Position numbers and translations under genes: made by a program. From Acidobacteriota bacterium (lineage in GTDB: Bacteria; Acidobacteriota; Aminicenantia; Aminicenantales; Saccharicenantaceae), in contig JAKQUO010000014.1 of the NCBI GenBank assembly GCA_029569255.1, positions 62,001 to 126,000 on the forward strand: a DNA stretch of 64,000 bases, written 5' to 3'. Shown here piece after piece: positions 33,228-42,075 of the stretch. Numbering within the stretch: the first letter of the stretch is position 1; every line of letters starts with the position of its first letter. The notes under the pieces were generated by a model, which saw only the letters and a list, made by a program, of their open reading frames with translations, searched no databases and was not told the DNA's origin.

Positions 33228-34526
33228 TCAGCCCGCCGGCCGGGCCTCCTTGCGCGCCGGCAGCGTGATCAGGACCTCCGTGCCCCGGCCGGGCCCGGAG
33301 CGGACCTCGATCCGCCCGTCGTAGTCGTCGACGATCTTGCGGACGATCGACAGGCCCAGGCCGCGGCCGTCCTCGAAGCCCGAGAAGAAGGGCTCGAAGA
33401 GATGGGCCTGGTCCTCTTCGGAGATGCCCCGGCCGGTGTCGGCCACGAGGACCCGGACGTCCTTCTTCCGGGGCCCCGGGAAGTCGAGGGTCAGCCGCCC
33501 GCCCTCGGGCATGGCCTTGAGGGCGTTCTTGATGAGGTTCCAGAAGACCTGCTTGAATTGGCCGGCGTTGCCGTGGTAGGGGACGTCGGCCGTCCGGAAG
33601 TTCCCGTGGAGCTCGACCCGGCCGTTGAGCTCGCCGCCCGCCTGGAGGATCTTGACCGTCTCGTCGAGGATGTCGCGCAGGTTGATCGGGGAGAAGACCC
33701 GCTTCCCCGGCAGGGCGAAGTCCAGGAACTGCTCCAGGCTGTGGGAGACGCGCTCGGACTCCTTGAGCACGATGCCCATGAGCTCCCTCTGCTCGGGGGT
33801 GAGGGCGAGCTCCTTCTTGAGCACCTGGACCGAGCCCGAGATGGCCGCCAGGGGGTTGCGGACCTCGTGGGCCAGGCTGGCCGAGACCCGTCCGGCCTCG
33901 GCCAGGCGCTCCCGGACCAGGAGCTCCCTCTCGGCGGCCCGCAGGGCCTGGCGCGTCCGGCGCAGGCCCCCGGCCAGCCGGCTGACCAGGGCGGCGATGA
34001 CGAAGAAGACGCCCCAGGCGATGAAGATGTTGACCAGCATCGACCCCAGCGATGTCCGGACCGCGTGCTCGGGCCGGAAGACCGGGATGAGGCCGAAATG
34101 GATGCCGTCGGCCAGTCCGCCGTAGAGGATGGCCGAGAGCGCGGCGGCCAGGAAGCCGGCCCGACCGGAGACGATCAGGCCCGCGGCGATGATGGGGAAG
34201 AGGTAGAGGAAGTACATCGACGAGGCCAGGCCGCCGGAGATGTAGACGAAGGCGGTGATGAGGGCGAGGTCGAAGACGACCTGCAGGTAGGCCTGGCCGG
34301 CGAGCCGGCGCCCGCCGGCGTAGAGGGCGAAGAGGACGGCCGAGAAGCCGTAGGCGCCGAAGACGAGGTGGTAGAAGGGCAGGTTGGGCGGGGCCTCGGG
34401 CGAGGACAGCTGGAGGATGAAGGCGGCGGCCAGGAGCGAGGTCAGGACGACGACGCGGTAGACGTTGTAGAGCAGGACGTGGCGCCGCTCGACCGGGGCG
34501 TCCGTCCGCCCGCGCTCCGCTTTCAT
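33228..34526 (-). CDS. pilS: Membrane sensor histidine kinase PilS
   Basis: This 432-residue kinase has about six transmembrane helices in the N-terminal 200 residues, then a dimerisation helix with the phospho-acceptor histidine in SLAHEVRNPLAAISGSVQVL, an N box (FWNLIKNALKAMPEGG) and G boxes (VADTGRGISEED, GRGLGLSIVRKIVDDY). The layout is that of PilS, which senses PilA in the inner membrane and controls PilR. It sits immediately upstream of pilR in the pilus operon. No PAS domain is evident. Confidence 0.93.
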   Translation of the reverse strand: MKAERGRTDAPVERRHVLLYNVYRVVVLTSLLAAAFILQLSSPEAPPNLPFYHLVFGAYGFSAVLFALYAGGRRLAGQAYLQVVFDLALITAFVYISGGLASSMYFLYLFPIIAAGLIVSGRAGFLAAALSAILYGGLADGIHFGLIPVFRPEHAVRTSLGSMLVNIFIAWGVFFVIAALVSRLAGGLRRTRQALRAAERELLVRERLAEAGRVSASLAHEVRNPLAAISGSVQVLKKELALTPEQRELMGIVLKESERVSHSLEQFLDFALPGKRVFSPINLRDILDETVKILQAGGELNGRVELHGNFRTADVPYHGNAGQFKQVFWNLIKNALKAMPEGGRLTLDFPGPRKKDVRVLVADTGRGISEEDQAHLFEPFFSGFEDGRGLGLSIVRKIVDDYDGRIEVRSGPGRGTEVLITLPARKEARPAG

Positions 34527-34560
34527 GGGGCCCTCTCCGCCGTCCTCTCCTCGTCGCGCC

Positions 34561-35763
34561 CTAGAACTTCGACATCAGGCTGAAGATCGGCAGGTACATC
34601 GAGACGACCAGGCTGCCGACGATGCCGCCGATGAAGATCATCATGACCGGCTCGAGGACCGACAGGAGGGCGGACACGGCGTTGTCCACCTCCTCGTCGT
34701 AGAAGACGGCCAGCTTGCTCAGCATCTCGTCGAGGGTGCCCGTGGCCTCGCCGACGTTGATCATCTGCAGCATCATCGTCGGGAAGCGGCCGGACATCCT
34801 GAACGACTCGGCCATGGTCTTGCCCTCGGCGACGAGCTTGCGGGCCTCCAGGATCTCCTTCTCGATGACCACGTTCCCGGCCGTCGTCGAGGTGATCTTG
34901 AGGGATTCGAGCATGGGCACGCCGCCGGAGATGAGCGTGGCCAGCGTCCGCGTGACCCGGGCCAGGGCGACCTTGTGGACGAGCTTGCCGAACAGGGGCG
35001 CCTTCAGGAACAGGCGGTCGGTCGACCAGCGGCCGGCCGCGGTGCTCCGGTAGTAGCGGAAGGCCAGGACGAGGCCGGCGATGCCGACGGCGACGAAGAC
35101 GATGTACTTCTGGACGAAATCGCTGAGGGCGACGACGCCGGCCGTGATGGCCGGCAGCTCGGCGCCGAGGTCGCGGAAGATGGCGGCGAAGATGGGGATG
35201 ACCTTCCAGAGCATGAAGATGGCCACGACCACGGCGAAGATGAAGATGGCCACCGGGTAGACCATGGCCTGCTTGACCTTGGCCCGGAGCCGGACGGTCT
35301 TCTCGATGAACTCGGCCAGGCGGCGGAGCATGATGTCCAGCGACCCCGACTGCTCGCCCGAGGCGATGAGGTTGCAGTACAGGTCGTCGAAGGCCTTGGG
35401 GTGCTTCCGCTTGGCCTGGTTCAGGGTCGAGCCGGCCTCGACGTCCTCCTTGACCGTCTTGATGACGTTCTTGAAGTAGGCGCTCTTCTGCTGGTCCTCG
35501 AGGATGCCCAGGCTCTGGATGAGGGGCAGCTCGGCGTCGATGAGGACCGAGAGCTGGCGGCTGTAGACGGCCAGGTCCTTGAGCTTGACCTTCTCCCGCT
35601 TGAGGAAGGGGATCTTGAAGCCGCCCTTGGCCGGGGCGATGCTGAGGACCGAGATCTGGTCCTTCTGGAGCAGCCGCCCGAGCTCCTCCTTGGACGCGGC
35701 GACCCGCTCGCCGCCGACCGTGTCTCCGTAGCGGTTCTTGCCTTTCCACACGTAAGTCGGCAT
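34561..35763 (-). CDS. pilC: Type IV pilus platform protein PilC
   Basis: This 400-residue GspF-family inner-membrane protein is the platform rotated by PilB and PilT. It has the N-terminal cytoplasmic start MPTYVWKGKNRYGDTV, two GspF repeats (LSVLIDAELPLIQSLGILED and LATLISGGVPMLESLKITS), and three transmembrane helices, the last being PVMMIFIGGIVGSLVVSMY. The gene is 28 bp after pilT and 34 bp before pilS in the leftward pilus operon. Confidence 0.95.
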   Translation of the reverse strand: MPTYVWKGKNRYGDTVGGERVAASKEELGRLLQKDQISVLSIAPAKGGFKIPFLKREKVKLKDLAVYSRQLSVLIDAELPLIQSLGILEDQQKSAYFKNVIKTVKEDVEAGSTLNQAKRKHPKAFDDLYCNLIASGEQSGSLDIMLRRLAEFIEKTVRLRAKVKQAMVYPVAIFIFAVVVAIFMLWKVIPIFAAIFRDLGAELPAITAGVVALSDFVQKYIVFVAVGIAGLVLAFRYYRSTAAGRWSTDRLFLKAPLFGKLVHKVALARVTRTLATLISGGVPMLESLKITSTTAGNVVIEKEILEARKLVAEGKTMAESFRMSGRFPTMMLQMINVGEATGTLDEMLSKLAVFYDEEVDNAVSALLSVLEPVMMIFIGGIVGSLVVSMYLPIFSLMSKF

Positions 35764-35791
35764 CGTTCACCTCGCTCGTCGGGGACGGCCC

Positions 35792-36907
35792 CTATTTCCG
35801 GGATTGCCCCTGCGGGCCGGCCGGCGCGGCCTTGCCGCCCTCCCGGCGCTGGATGATATCGGTCAGCTCCTCGGGGAAGGAGGTCATGGCCATGACCGTG
35901 TCCAGGCCGACCAGCTTGCGGAAGTACAGGTTGGCCAGCGACTGGTTGAAGGTCTGCATCCCGAACTTCTCCTGGCCCATCTGCATGGCCGAGTAGATCT
36001 GGTGGATCTTGTTCTCGCGGATGAGGTTGCGGATGGCCGGGTTGGGGATGAGGATCTCCATGGCCAGGACCCGGCCCTTGCCGTCGATGCGGGGCAGGAG
36101 GGCCTGGGTCAGGACGGCCTCGAGGGACATCGAGAGCATGATCCGGACCTGGGTCTGGTACTGGCTGGGGAAGATGTCGATGATGCGGCTGATCGACTCG
36201 ACGGCCGAGTTCGTGTGCAGGGTCGAGAAGGTCAGGTGCCCGGTCTCGGCGACGCGCAGGCTGGCCTCGACCGTCTCCAGGTCGCGCATCTCGCCGACCA
36301 GGACGACGTCGGGGTCCTCGCGCAGGACCGAGCGCAGGGCGTTGCCGTAGGACAGGGTGTCGGCGTAGAGCTCGCGCTGGTTGATGATGGCCTTGCGCGG
36401 CGTCAGGTAGTACTCGATGGGGTCCTCGATGGTGATGATGTGGACCGGGCGCTCGGCGTTGATGTGCTCGATCATGCAGGCCAGGGTCGTCGACTTGCCG
36501 CAGCCGGTCGGGCCGGTGACGAGGATGAGCCCCCGCGGCAGGTAGCAGAGCTGCTGGATGCGCTGGGGGATGCCCAGTTGGGCGAAGCTCCACATCGAGG
36601 GCAGGAAGCGGCGGAAGGCGCCGGCCACGGCCCCCTTCTGCATGAAGACGTTGGCCCGGAAGCGGCCCAGCTCCTTGACCCCGAAGGAGAAGTCGAGCTC
36701 GAGCTTCTCCTCGAAGAGCCGCTTCTGCTTGTCGGTCATGATGCTGTAGATGACCTCTTTCGTCTCGGACGGGGTCAGGGCCGGGTGCTCCAGGTCCTTG
36801 AGGACGCCGTGGACGCGGATCCGCGGCGGGATGTAGGTCGTGATGTGAAGGTCGCTGGCGTCGCCCTCGACGCAGGCCTTCAGCAGCTCGAAGATCGGCT
36901 TGGCCAT
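35792..36907 (-). CDS. pilT: Pilus retraction ATPase PilT
   Basis: This 371-residue hexameric ATPase powers pilus retraction. It has an N-terminal PAS-like region (GDASDLHITTYIPPRIRVHG), Walker A GPTGCGKSTT (Cys in place of the common Ser), the Asp box EDPIEYYL, Walker B-like VVLVGEMRDLETVE and the HIS box GHLTFSTLHTNSAVESI. The AIRNLIRE motif specific to retraction ATPases is present and separates it from PilB. It is the second gene of the pilB-T-C-S-R operon and would support twitching motility and DNA uptake with ComEC. Confidence 0.96.
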   Translation of the reverse strand: MAKPIFELLKACVEGDASDLHITTYIPPRIRVHGVLKDLEHPALTPSETKEVIYSIMTDKQKRLFEEKLELDFSFGVKELGRFRANVFMQKGAVAGAFRRFLPSMWSFAQLGIPQRIQQLCYLPRGLILVTGPTGCGKSTTLACMIEHINAERPVHIITIEDPIEYYLTPRKAIINQRELYADTLSYGNALRSVLREDPDVVLVGEMRDLETVEASLRVAETGHLTFSTLHTNSAVESISRIIDIFPSQYQTQVRIMLSMSLEAVLTQALLPRIDGKGRVLAMEILIPNPAIRNLIRENKIHQIYSAMQMGQEKFGMQTFNQSLANLYFRKLVGLDTVMAMTSFPEELTDIIQRREGGKAAPAGPQGQSRK

Positions 36908-36938
36908 GGGTTCCTCCGTATCGTCGCGTCCGCCGCGG

Positions 36939-38666
36939 TCACTCGTCCCGCACCGTCTCGCGCAGGACCTCTTCGACCGAGGTGATGCCGTTCCTGATCT
37001 TGATGAGGCCGCTCCGCCTCAGGGTCAGCATGCCCTTCTCGATGGCCTTCCTCTTGATGTCCCGGGACTGGGCCCGGGTCAGGATCATGGTCCGGATGTC
37101 GTCGTCTATCTTCATGACCTCGAACAGGGCCGTCCGGCCCTTGTAGCCGGTCCGGTTGCAGGCGTCGCAGCCGCCGGGCTTCATGGCCTGGAGCCCCTTG
37201 AGCTCGCTCTTCAGGAAGCCCATCTCGAGCAGGGCCGCCTCGGGCAGGGGGTGGGGCTGGGCGCACTTCTTGCAGAGCCGGCGGATGAGCCGCTGGGCCG
37301 CGACCAGGATGAGCGAGTCGGCGATCAGGAACGGCTCGATGTTCATGTTGACCATGCGGGTGATCGAGCTGGCCGCGTCGTTGGTGTGGATGGTCGAGAA
37401 GACGAGGTGGCCGGTCAGGGCGGCCTTGATGGCGATGTCGACCGTCTCCTGGTCGCGCATCTCGCCGACGAGCATGACGTCCGGGTCCTGGCGGAGGAAG
37501 CTCCGCAGGCAGGCGGCGAACGTCAGCCCGATCTCCTCCTTGATCTGGACCTGGTTGATGTTGGGGACGTTGAACTCGACCGGGTCCTCGGCGGTCATGA
37601 TGTTCATGTCCGGCGAGTTGATGGTCGAGATGGCCGAGTAGAGCGTGTTCGTCTTGCCACTCCCGGTCGGCCCGGTGACCAGGACGATGCCCCAGGGCTT
37701 GTGGATGGCCTCCTCGAAGACGGCCAGCGACTCCTCCTCGAAGCCGAGCTGGGTCAAGTCGAGCTTGAGCATCTCCTTGTCGAGGATGCGGGCGACGATC
37801 TTCTCCCCCCACAGGGTCGGCAGGGAGGAGATGCGCATGTCGACTTCCTTCTTCTTGCCGTTGTCGAGGCGGAGGCGCATCTTGATCCGGCCGTCCTGGG
37901 GCAGGCGCTTCTCGGCGATGTCCATGTTCGACAGGATCTTGACCCGGGAGATGACCGGGCTGCGGTACTTGAGGGGCAGGCTGACGATCTCGTAGAGGTC
38001 GCCGTCCATGCGGTAGCGGACGCGGAAGCTCGTCTCGTAGGGCTCGAAGTGGACGTCGCTGGCCCCCCGCTTGATGGCGTCGATGAAGGTCTGGTTGACC
38101 AGCTTGATGATCGGCGCCTCTTCGGCCTCGCCGTCCATCTCGGTCAGGACGTCGGTTTCTGGGTCGTTCTCGATGATGTTGACCCGGCCGTCGTCGGCCA
38201 GGGCGATGTCCTCGATGATCTTCTTGACCCGGATGGCGTCGGCCGTGCCGTAGTACTTGTTGATGGCGTTGACGACGCCCGTCTCCGAGGCGATGACCGG
38301 CTGGATCGACAGGCCGGTGCGGAAGCGGACGTCCTCGATGATCTCGAGGTCGGTCGGGTCGACCATGGCCAGGGTCAGGAAGGACCGGATCTTGTGGATC
38401 GGCATGATCAGGTACTTCTTGGCCACGTCGACGGGGATGAGGTTGATGACCTCGGGGTAGACGTCGAACTGGTCGAGGTCGATGTAGGGGTAGCCGAGCT
38501 GGCGGCTGAGGGCCTGGGCGATGTCCTCCTCGGTCAGGTAGCCGAGCTGGACGAGGGAGGTCCCCACGGGCAGGCTGTTCTTCTTCTGGAAGTCCAGGGC
38601 GGACTTCAACTGGTCTGCAGACAGGACCTTTTCCCGCAGGAGCAGCTCGCCCAGGTTGGATGCCAT
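36939..38666 (-). CDS. pilB: Pilus extension ATPase PilB
   Basis: This 575-residue assembly ATPase has an N-terminal MshEN-type domain (LGELLLREKVLSADQLKSAL and VGTSLVQLGYLTEEDIAQAL), the tandem motif that binds c-di-GMP in MshE and some PilB proteins. The catalytic half has Walker A GPTGSGKTNT, Asp box EDPVEFNVP, Walker B VMLVGEMRDQETVD, HIS box GHLVFSTIHTNDA and the tetracysteine zinc motif CKKC..CDAC. It opens the pilB-pilT-pilC-pilS-pilR operon from a sigma-70-type promoter. The MshEN tandem suggests c-di-GMP control of pilus extension. Confidence 0.96.
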   Translation of the reverse strand: MASNLGELLLREKVLSADQLKSALDFQKKNSLPVGTSLVQLGYLTEEDIAQALSRQLGYPYIDLDQFDVYPEVINLIPVDVAKKYLIMPIHKIRSFLTLAMVDPTDLEIIEDVRFRTGLSIQPVIASETGVVNAINKYYGTADAIRVKKIIEDIALADDGRVNIIENDPETDVLTEMDGEAEEAPIIKLVNQTFIDAIKRGASDVHFEPYETSFRVRYRMDGDLYEIVSLPLKYRSPVISRVKILSNMDIAEKRLPQDGRIKMRLRLDNGKKKEVDMRISSLPTLWGEKIVARILDKEMLKLDLTQLGFEEESLAVFEEAIHKPWGIVLVTGPTGSGKTNTLYSAISTINSPDMNIMTAEDPVEFNVPNINQVQIKEEIGLTFAACLRSFLRQDPDVMLVGEMRDQETVDIAIKAALTGHLVFSTIHTNDAASSITRMVNMNIEPFLIADSLILVAAQRLIRRLCKKCAQPHPLPEAALLEMGFLKSELKGLQAMKPGGCDACNRTGYKGRTALFEVMKIDDDIRTMILTRAQSRDIKRKAIEKGMLTLRRSGLIKIRNGITSVEEVLRETVRDE

Positions 38667-38679
38667 TTTTTATGCCGTC

Positions 38680-38708
38680 ATCTTATGATTTTGGACAATT
38701 CCTGTCAA
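38680..38708 (-). promoter_or_regulatory. Promoter of the pilBTCSR operon
   Basis: On the minus strand TTGACA (38708-38703) and TAAGAT (38685-38680) are 17 bases apart and end 13 bases before the pilB ATG. Confidence 0.75.
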
Positions 38709-38877
38709 TTTCGCGGCCTCGGAACGCCCTCGCCCAGGAAGACGCTCGACAGGCTGTGTTTTCTCTTGGAAGCCTGATTTTATTGGGGTCCAAGGCCTTG
38801 CTTTCACGGGCCCTATTCTCTCTCATGGCCAAAATGCGTCAATCACCGGGGGGGAGCATTGCCGGGGTGAATCTAGC

Positions 38878-38904
38878 AAAAATTGTCTCCCCGTCAGGGG
38901 TGAC
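38878..38904 (-). terminator. Intrinsic terminator of C_GCAxxG_C_C gene
   Basis: On the minus strand GTCACCCC-TGAC-GGGGAGAC forms a 7-bp stem with one A:A mismatch, followed by AATTTTT, about 95 bases after the gene's stop. Confidence 0.65.
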
Positions 38905-38996
38905 AAGCCTCCTCCCTCGCGGGAGCAGGCCGGCACCCGAACGACGGAGCCCCCGGGAGAGGGCCGGCGGGGGGAGGGCGCGAGCCGGAAGAAGCG

Positions 38997-39593
38997 TTAT
39001 GCCTCGGCCATGGCCCGGCCGGCGATGAGGACGGCCTTGGTCATGACCTCGACGCATTTCGGGTCTTTCCGCGATTCGGCCATGAACGCCCTCTGATCGT
39101 CCGGGTCCTGCAGATCGAAATACCGGCCGAATTGCCTCTTGACGATCTCCCGGCATCTCGTCGACCCGAACTCCTTCTCGAAGTCCGCCAGGAACGCGCG
39201 GGCGTACCGCTGGGCCGGCGCGGCCGGGACCTTTCCCCGCCTGGCCATGGCGTCGAGGAAAAAGCCGATGGCCAGCACGGAGCCGGTCACGGCCCCGCAC
39301 GTCTCCCCTTTCCCGGCGATCCCCCCCGCGAACGGCATCAGGGCCGGGATCGCCTGATCGGCCTCGAGCCCGAACCGCTCGTTGAGGGCGGCGAAGCTCG
39401 TCTGGGAGCAGGTCCCGTGGATGGCCTGGTATTTCTTGATCAGGGCTTCCCACTCCGCCTCCGGGACGGCGCCGGGCCGGGCCTCTTGGGCCGCCCGGAG
39501 CCCGGCCTTCCCGCGCGGGACGGCCAGCAGCGCCAGGCCGGCGGCGGTTCCGAACGTCCGGGCGAAAAAGGCCCTCCGGTCGATCTCCTTCAT
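38997..39593 (-). CDS. Tat-exported C_GCAxxG_C_C family redox protein
   Basis: This 198-residue protein starts with a twin-arginine-type signal (DRRAFFARTFGTAAGL). The mature part carries the spaced cysteines of the C_GCAxxG_C_C family (PF09719): Cys62 (GTCSQTSF), Cys99 in CGAVTGSVLAIG, Cys147 and Cys180, with the intervening FAGGIAGKGE glycine-rich turn. These proteins are suspected redox-active partners of electron-transfer modules; many are annotated only as redox-active. Here it lies at the edge of the exported flavoprotein cluster, which fits an extracytoplasmic electron-transfer role. It is transcribed away from that cluster and has its own terminator. Confidence 0.8.
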   Translation of the reverse strand: MKEIDRRAFFARTFGTAAGLALLAVPRGKAGLRAAQEARPGAVPEAEWEALIKKYQAIHGTCSQTSFAALNERFGLEADQAIPALMPFAGGIAGKGETCGAVTGSVLAIGFFLDAMARRGKVPAAPAQRYARAFLADFEKEFGSTRCREIVKRQFGRYFDLQDPDDQRAFMAESRKDPKCVEVMTKAVLIAGRAMAEA

Positions 39594-39765
39594 TCTCGTT
39601 CTCCTTGTCCCATTCTCTCCTGCGGCCAGGCCGGGACCGAGTATACCCGACTCCGTCGCTGAAAGCCAGGGCCCGGACCGGCCGCCGCTGTCGCCCGGAC
39701 GGCCCGCGGAACCCGGGAAGGCGGCCGGCCTTCCCGCGCCGAGGCCGGTATGGTATTAGTGCCTA

Positions 39766-39793
39766 TTGACTTGCCTGTTCGTCATCATAGAAT
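39766..39793 (+). promoter_or_regulatory. Promoter of cupin-flavoprotein operon
   Basis: TTGACT (39766-39771) and TAGAAT (39788-39793), spacer 16. GAGGAGG precedes the ATG at 39834. Confidence 0.65.
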
Positions 39794-39833
39794 TGGGGTC
39801 CCGGGCGGATGGGCCCGCCCCCGAGGAGGTCTG

Positions 39834-40349
39834 ATGAGAAAGACAGCGATCGTGGCTCTCGCCGGGCTGGCCGTCGTCGCGGCCGTCTGGCTGACCGGGC
39901 GGGCGGCCCCGCAGACGCTGGGGACGAAATTCGGGAAATACATCGTCACCGAGCCGGCCCCCCCGACCCCCGGCGAGCCGGCCGGAAACGTGGACGCGCC
40001 GCCCGCGGACATGCTGACGCCGATGACCTACCTCGACGGGATCGTCGTCCCGGGCGCCTATTACACCGAGTGCTCCTGGCTGTGGAAGGCCTACCCCGAC
40101 CGGGTCTGGGTCAAGGAGCACGTCCACGATTTCGACGAGATCTTCGGCTTCTACGGCACCGATCCGGAGAACCCCAAGGACCTCTGCGGCGAGATCGAGC
40201 TCTGGATCGGCGGCGAGCGCCACACGCTGACCAAGAGCTGCCTGGTCTTCGTGCCGCGGGGGGTCAAGCACTGCCCGCTGACGATCAAGCGGCTCGACCG
40301 GCCCGTTTTCATGTTCACCAGCGGGCCGTCGCCCAAATACAAGGGTTAG
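39834..40349 (+). CDS. Exported cupin protein (partner of flavoproteins)
   Basis: This 171-residue single-domain cupin has an N-terminal signal peptide or membrane anchor (about residues 1-24). The first cupin motif is EHVHDFDEIFGFYG, giving His, His and Glu/Asp ligands for a metal; the second is LVFVPRGVKHCPL with a further His. GAGGAGG at 39823 sets the ATG at 39834. It is followed 30 bp later by a Tat-exported flavoprotein. A second exported cupin sits divergently from another flavoprotein at 46.1-46.9 kb, so the pairing recurs. Substrate is unknown; it could bind or isomerise the organic substrate handled by the flavoproteins. Confidence 0.75.
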   Translation: MRKTAIVALAGLAVVAAVWLTGRAAPQTLGTKFGKYIVTEPAPPTPGEPAGNVDAPPADMLTPMTYLDGIVVPGAYYTECSWLWKAYPDRVWVKEHVHDFDEIFGFYGTDPENPKDLCGEIELWIGGERHTLTKSCLVFVPRGVKHCPLTIKRLDRPVFMFTSGPSPKYKG

Positions 40350-40379
40350 CGGCCGGCCGCGCCCGAGGAGGAGAACGAC

Positions 40380-41990
40380 ATGAAAAGAAGGCATTTCGTC
40401 AAAGGCGCGGCGCTCGGGCTGGGGGCCGCGGCGGTGATGGGGAGCCCCCTCGCCGCCGCCCAGGCGCCCGTCGACGCCAAGACGTACCCGTTCGAGGGGC
40501 CGCCGCCGCCGATCCCGCCGAGCGAGATCGGCGCGACCCAGACCTCGGACGTCGTCGTCGTCGGGGCCGGCATCGCCGGCCTGGCCGCGGCCCTCTCCGC
40601 CGCAGAGGCCGGGGCCTCGGTCACCCTGATCGAGAAGCTGGCCACGTTCAGCGCCCGCGGCGGCGACGTCACCGCCCTCAACACCAAGCTGCACGAGAAG
40701 CTGGGCATCAAGGTCGATCCCGAGCGGATCATCCACGGCCTGATGAAGGTCCAGGGCGGCCGCATCCACCACAACGTCGTGCGCCTCTGGGCCGGGAACA
40801 GCGCCCGGGTCATGAACTGGGCCCTGGACATGGTCGGCGCCGAGGGCCTGCAGGCCTATCTGGTCATGCCCACCGAACCGACCCTGATCATCGACCGCTG
40901 GCCCGACCCCACCGGGGCCCCCGCCAGCTGGAAGCACGGCCAGGAGTACACCGACGAGTTCCCCACCTGCCACCGCCTGGGCGACAGCGAGGCCAACCAG
41001 CGCAAGTGGCTGAGCGTCGTCGAGAAGAAGGCCAAGGCCAAGGGCGTCAAGATCCTCTATAAGACGGCCGCCGTGCGCCTGGTCCGGGACGAGAAGAGCG
41101 GCCGGGTGACCGCGGTCATCGCCAAGAGCGAGGCCGACGGCAAGCACGTCCGTTTCGCCGCCAGGAAGGGCGTCGTCCTGGCCACCGGCGACTACAGCGG
41201 CAACCGCGAGATGGTGGACAAGTATTTCCCGGGCTGCAACCTCAAGCTGGGCATGATCCCGTCCTCCAAGGGGGAAGGCCACCTGATGGCCATGTGGATC
41301 GGGGCCCGGATGGAGAAGACCCCCCACGCCCCGCTCAACGACATGAGCCACGCCCTGGGCACCAACCCCTTCCTGCTGGTCAACAAGCGGGGCGAGCGCT
41401 TCTGCAACGAGGACCTGGACACCGAGGCCCTGGCCCGCCAGACCGAGGAGCAGAACGGCTGCTGGCTGGTCCTGGACGCCTCCTGGCCCGAGGACCTCCC
41501 CCGGATGGGCGTCGGCTTCCTGCGCATGTTCAAGGACTCGCCGGAGGTCCGCGAACGGTTCAACAACCGCCTGAAGAAGGGGAACATCCTGGAGGCCCCG
41601 ACCCTCGAGGCCCTGGCCGTCAAGATGAAGGTGCCCAAGGACCGCTTCCTCAAGACGGTCAAGCGCTACAACGAGCTGGCCAAGAAGGGCGTGGACCTCG
41701 ATTTCGGCAAGCGCGGCGACCGCGTCACCGCCATCGACAAGGCCCCCTACTACGCCCAGTGGACGGCCAACCCCGACGAGCCCATGTGCATCTTCGCCGG
41801 GCTCGTCTGCAACGAGCGCCTGCAGCCGGTGGACGCCGCCGGCGAGCCCATCCCCGGCCTCTTCCTGGCCGGCAACACCGTCGGCGGCCGCTTCAAGCAG
41901 GCCTACCCGCTTCTCTGCCCGGGGATCAGCCACGGCATGGCCCTGACCCACGGCTACCTGGCCGGCCGCTTCGCGCTCGGCTTGAGTTGA
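40380..41990 (+). CDS. Exported FAD-dependent reductase/dehydrogenase 1 (FAD_binding_2)
   Basis: This 536-residue flavoprotein of the fumarate reductase/urocanate reductase/3-ketosteroid dehydrogenase fold has an N-terminal signal (MKRRHFVKGAALGLGAAA, a weak Tat type). The FAD Rossmann motif is DVVVVGAGIAGLAAALSAAEAG near residue 55; VVLATGDYSGNREMV is the second FAD strand; the C-terminal FAD loop is GLFLAGNTVGGRFKQAYPLL. The capping domain lies in the middle. No heme or covalent-FMN domain is fused, so electrons must come from a partner. It is a close paralogue of the protein at 44377-46068 and shares its Pro-rich FEGPPPPIPP linker after the signal. The organic substrate is unknown. Confidence 0.85.
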   Translation: MKRRHFVKGAALGLGAAAVMGSPLAAAQAPVDAKTYPFEGPPPPIPPSEIGATQTSDVVVVGAGIAGLAAALSAAEAGASVTLIEKLATFSARGGDVTALNTKLHEKLGIKVDPERIIHGLMKVQGGRIHHNVVRLWAGNSARVMNWALDMVGAEGLQAYLVMPTEPTLIIDRWPDPTGAPASWKHGQEYTDEFPTCHRLGDSEANQRKWLSVVEKKAKAKGVKILYKTAAVRLVRDEKSGRVTAVIAKSEADGKHVRFAARKGVVLATGDYSGNREMVDKYFPGCNLKLGMIPSSKGEGHLMAMWIGARMEKTPHAPLNDMSHALGTNPFLLVNKRGERFCNEDLDTEALARQTEEQNGCWLVLDASWPEDLPRMGVGFLRMFKDSPEVRERFNNRLKKGNILEAPTLEALAVKMKVPKDRFLKTVKRYNELAKKGVDLDFGKRGDRVTAIDKAPYYAQWTANPDEPMCIFAGLVCNERLQPVDAAGEPIPGLFLAGNTVGGRFKQAYPLLCPGISHGMALTHGYLAGRFALGLS

Positions 41991-42075
41991 TGGTATCGCC
42001 GGCCGGGCCGCCCCGGCCGGACTATTCTCGAGACGCGCCGGGAAAGGACACCCGGCGGAGCGACAGGAGGACAGG

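Larger units (their letters stand above)
38667..38996. other. Intergenic region upstream of pilB
   Basis: This 330-bp gap contains the pil operon promoter at one end and the terminator of the upstream minus-strand gene (38878-38904) in the other half. The rest (38709-38877 and 38905-38996) shows no convincing gene or repeat. Confidence 0.6.
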
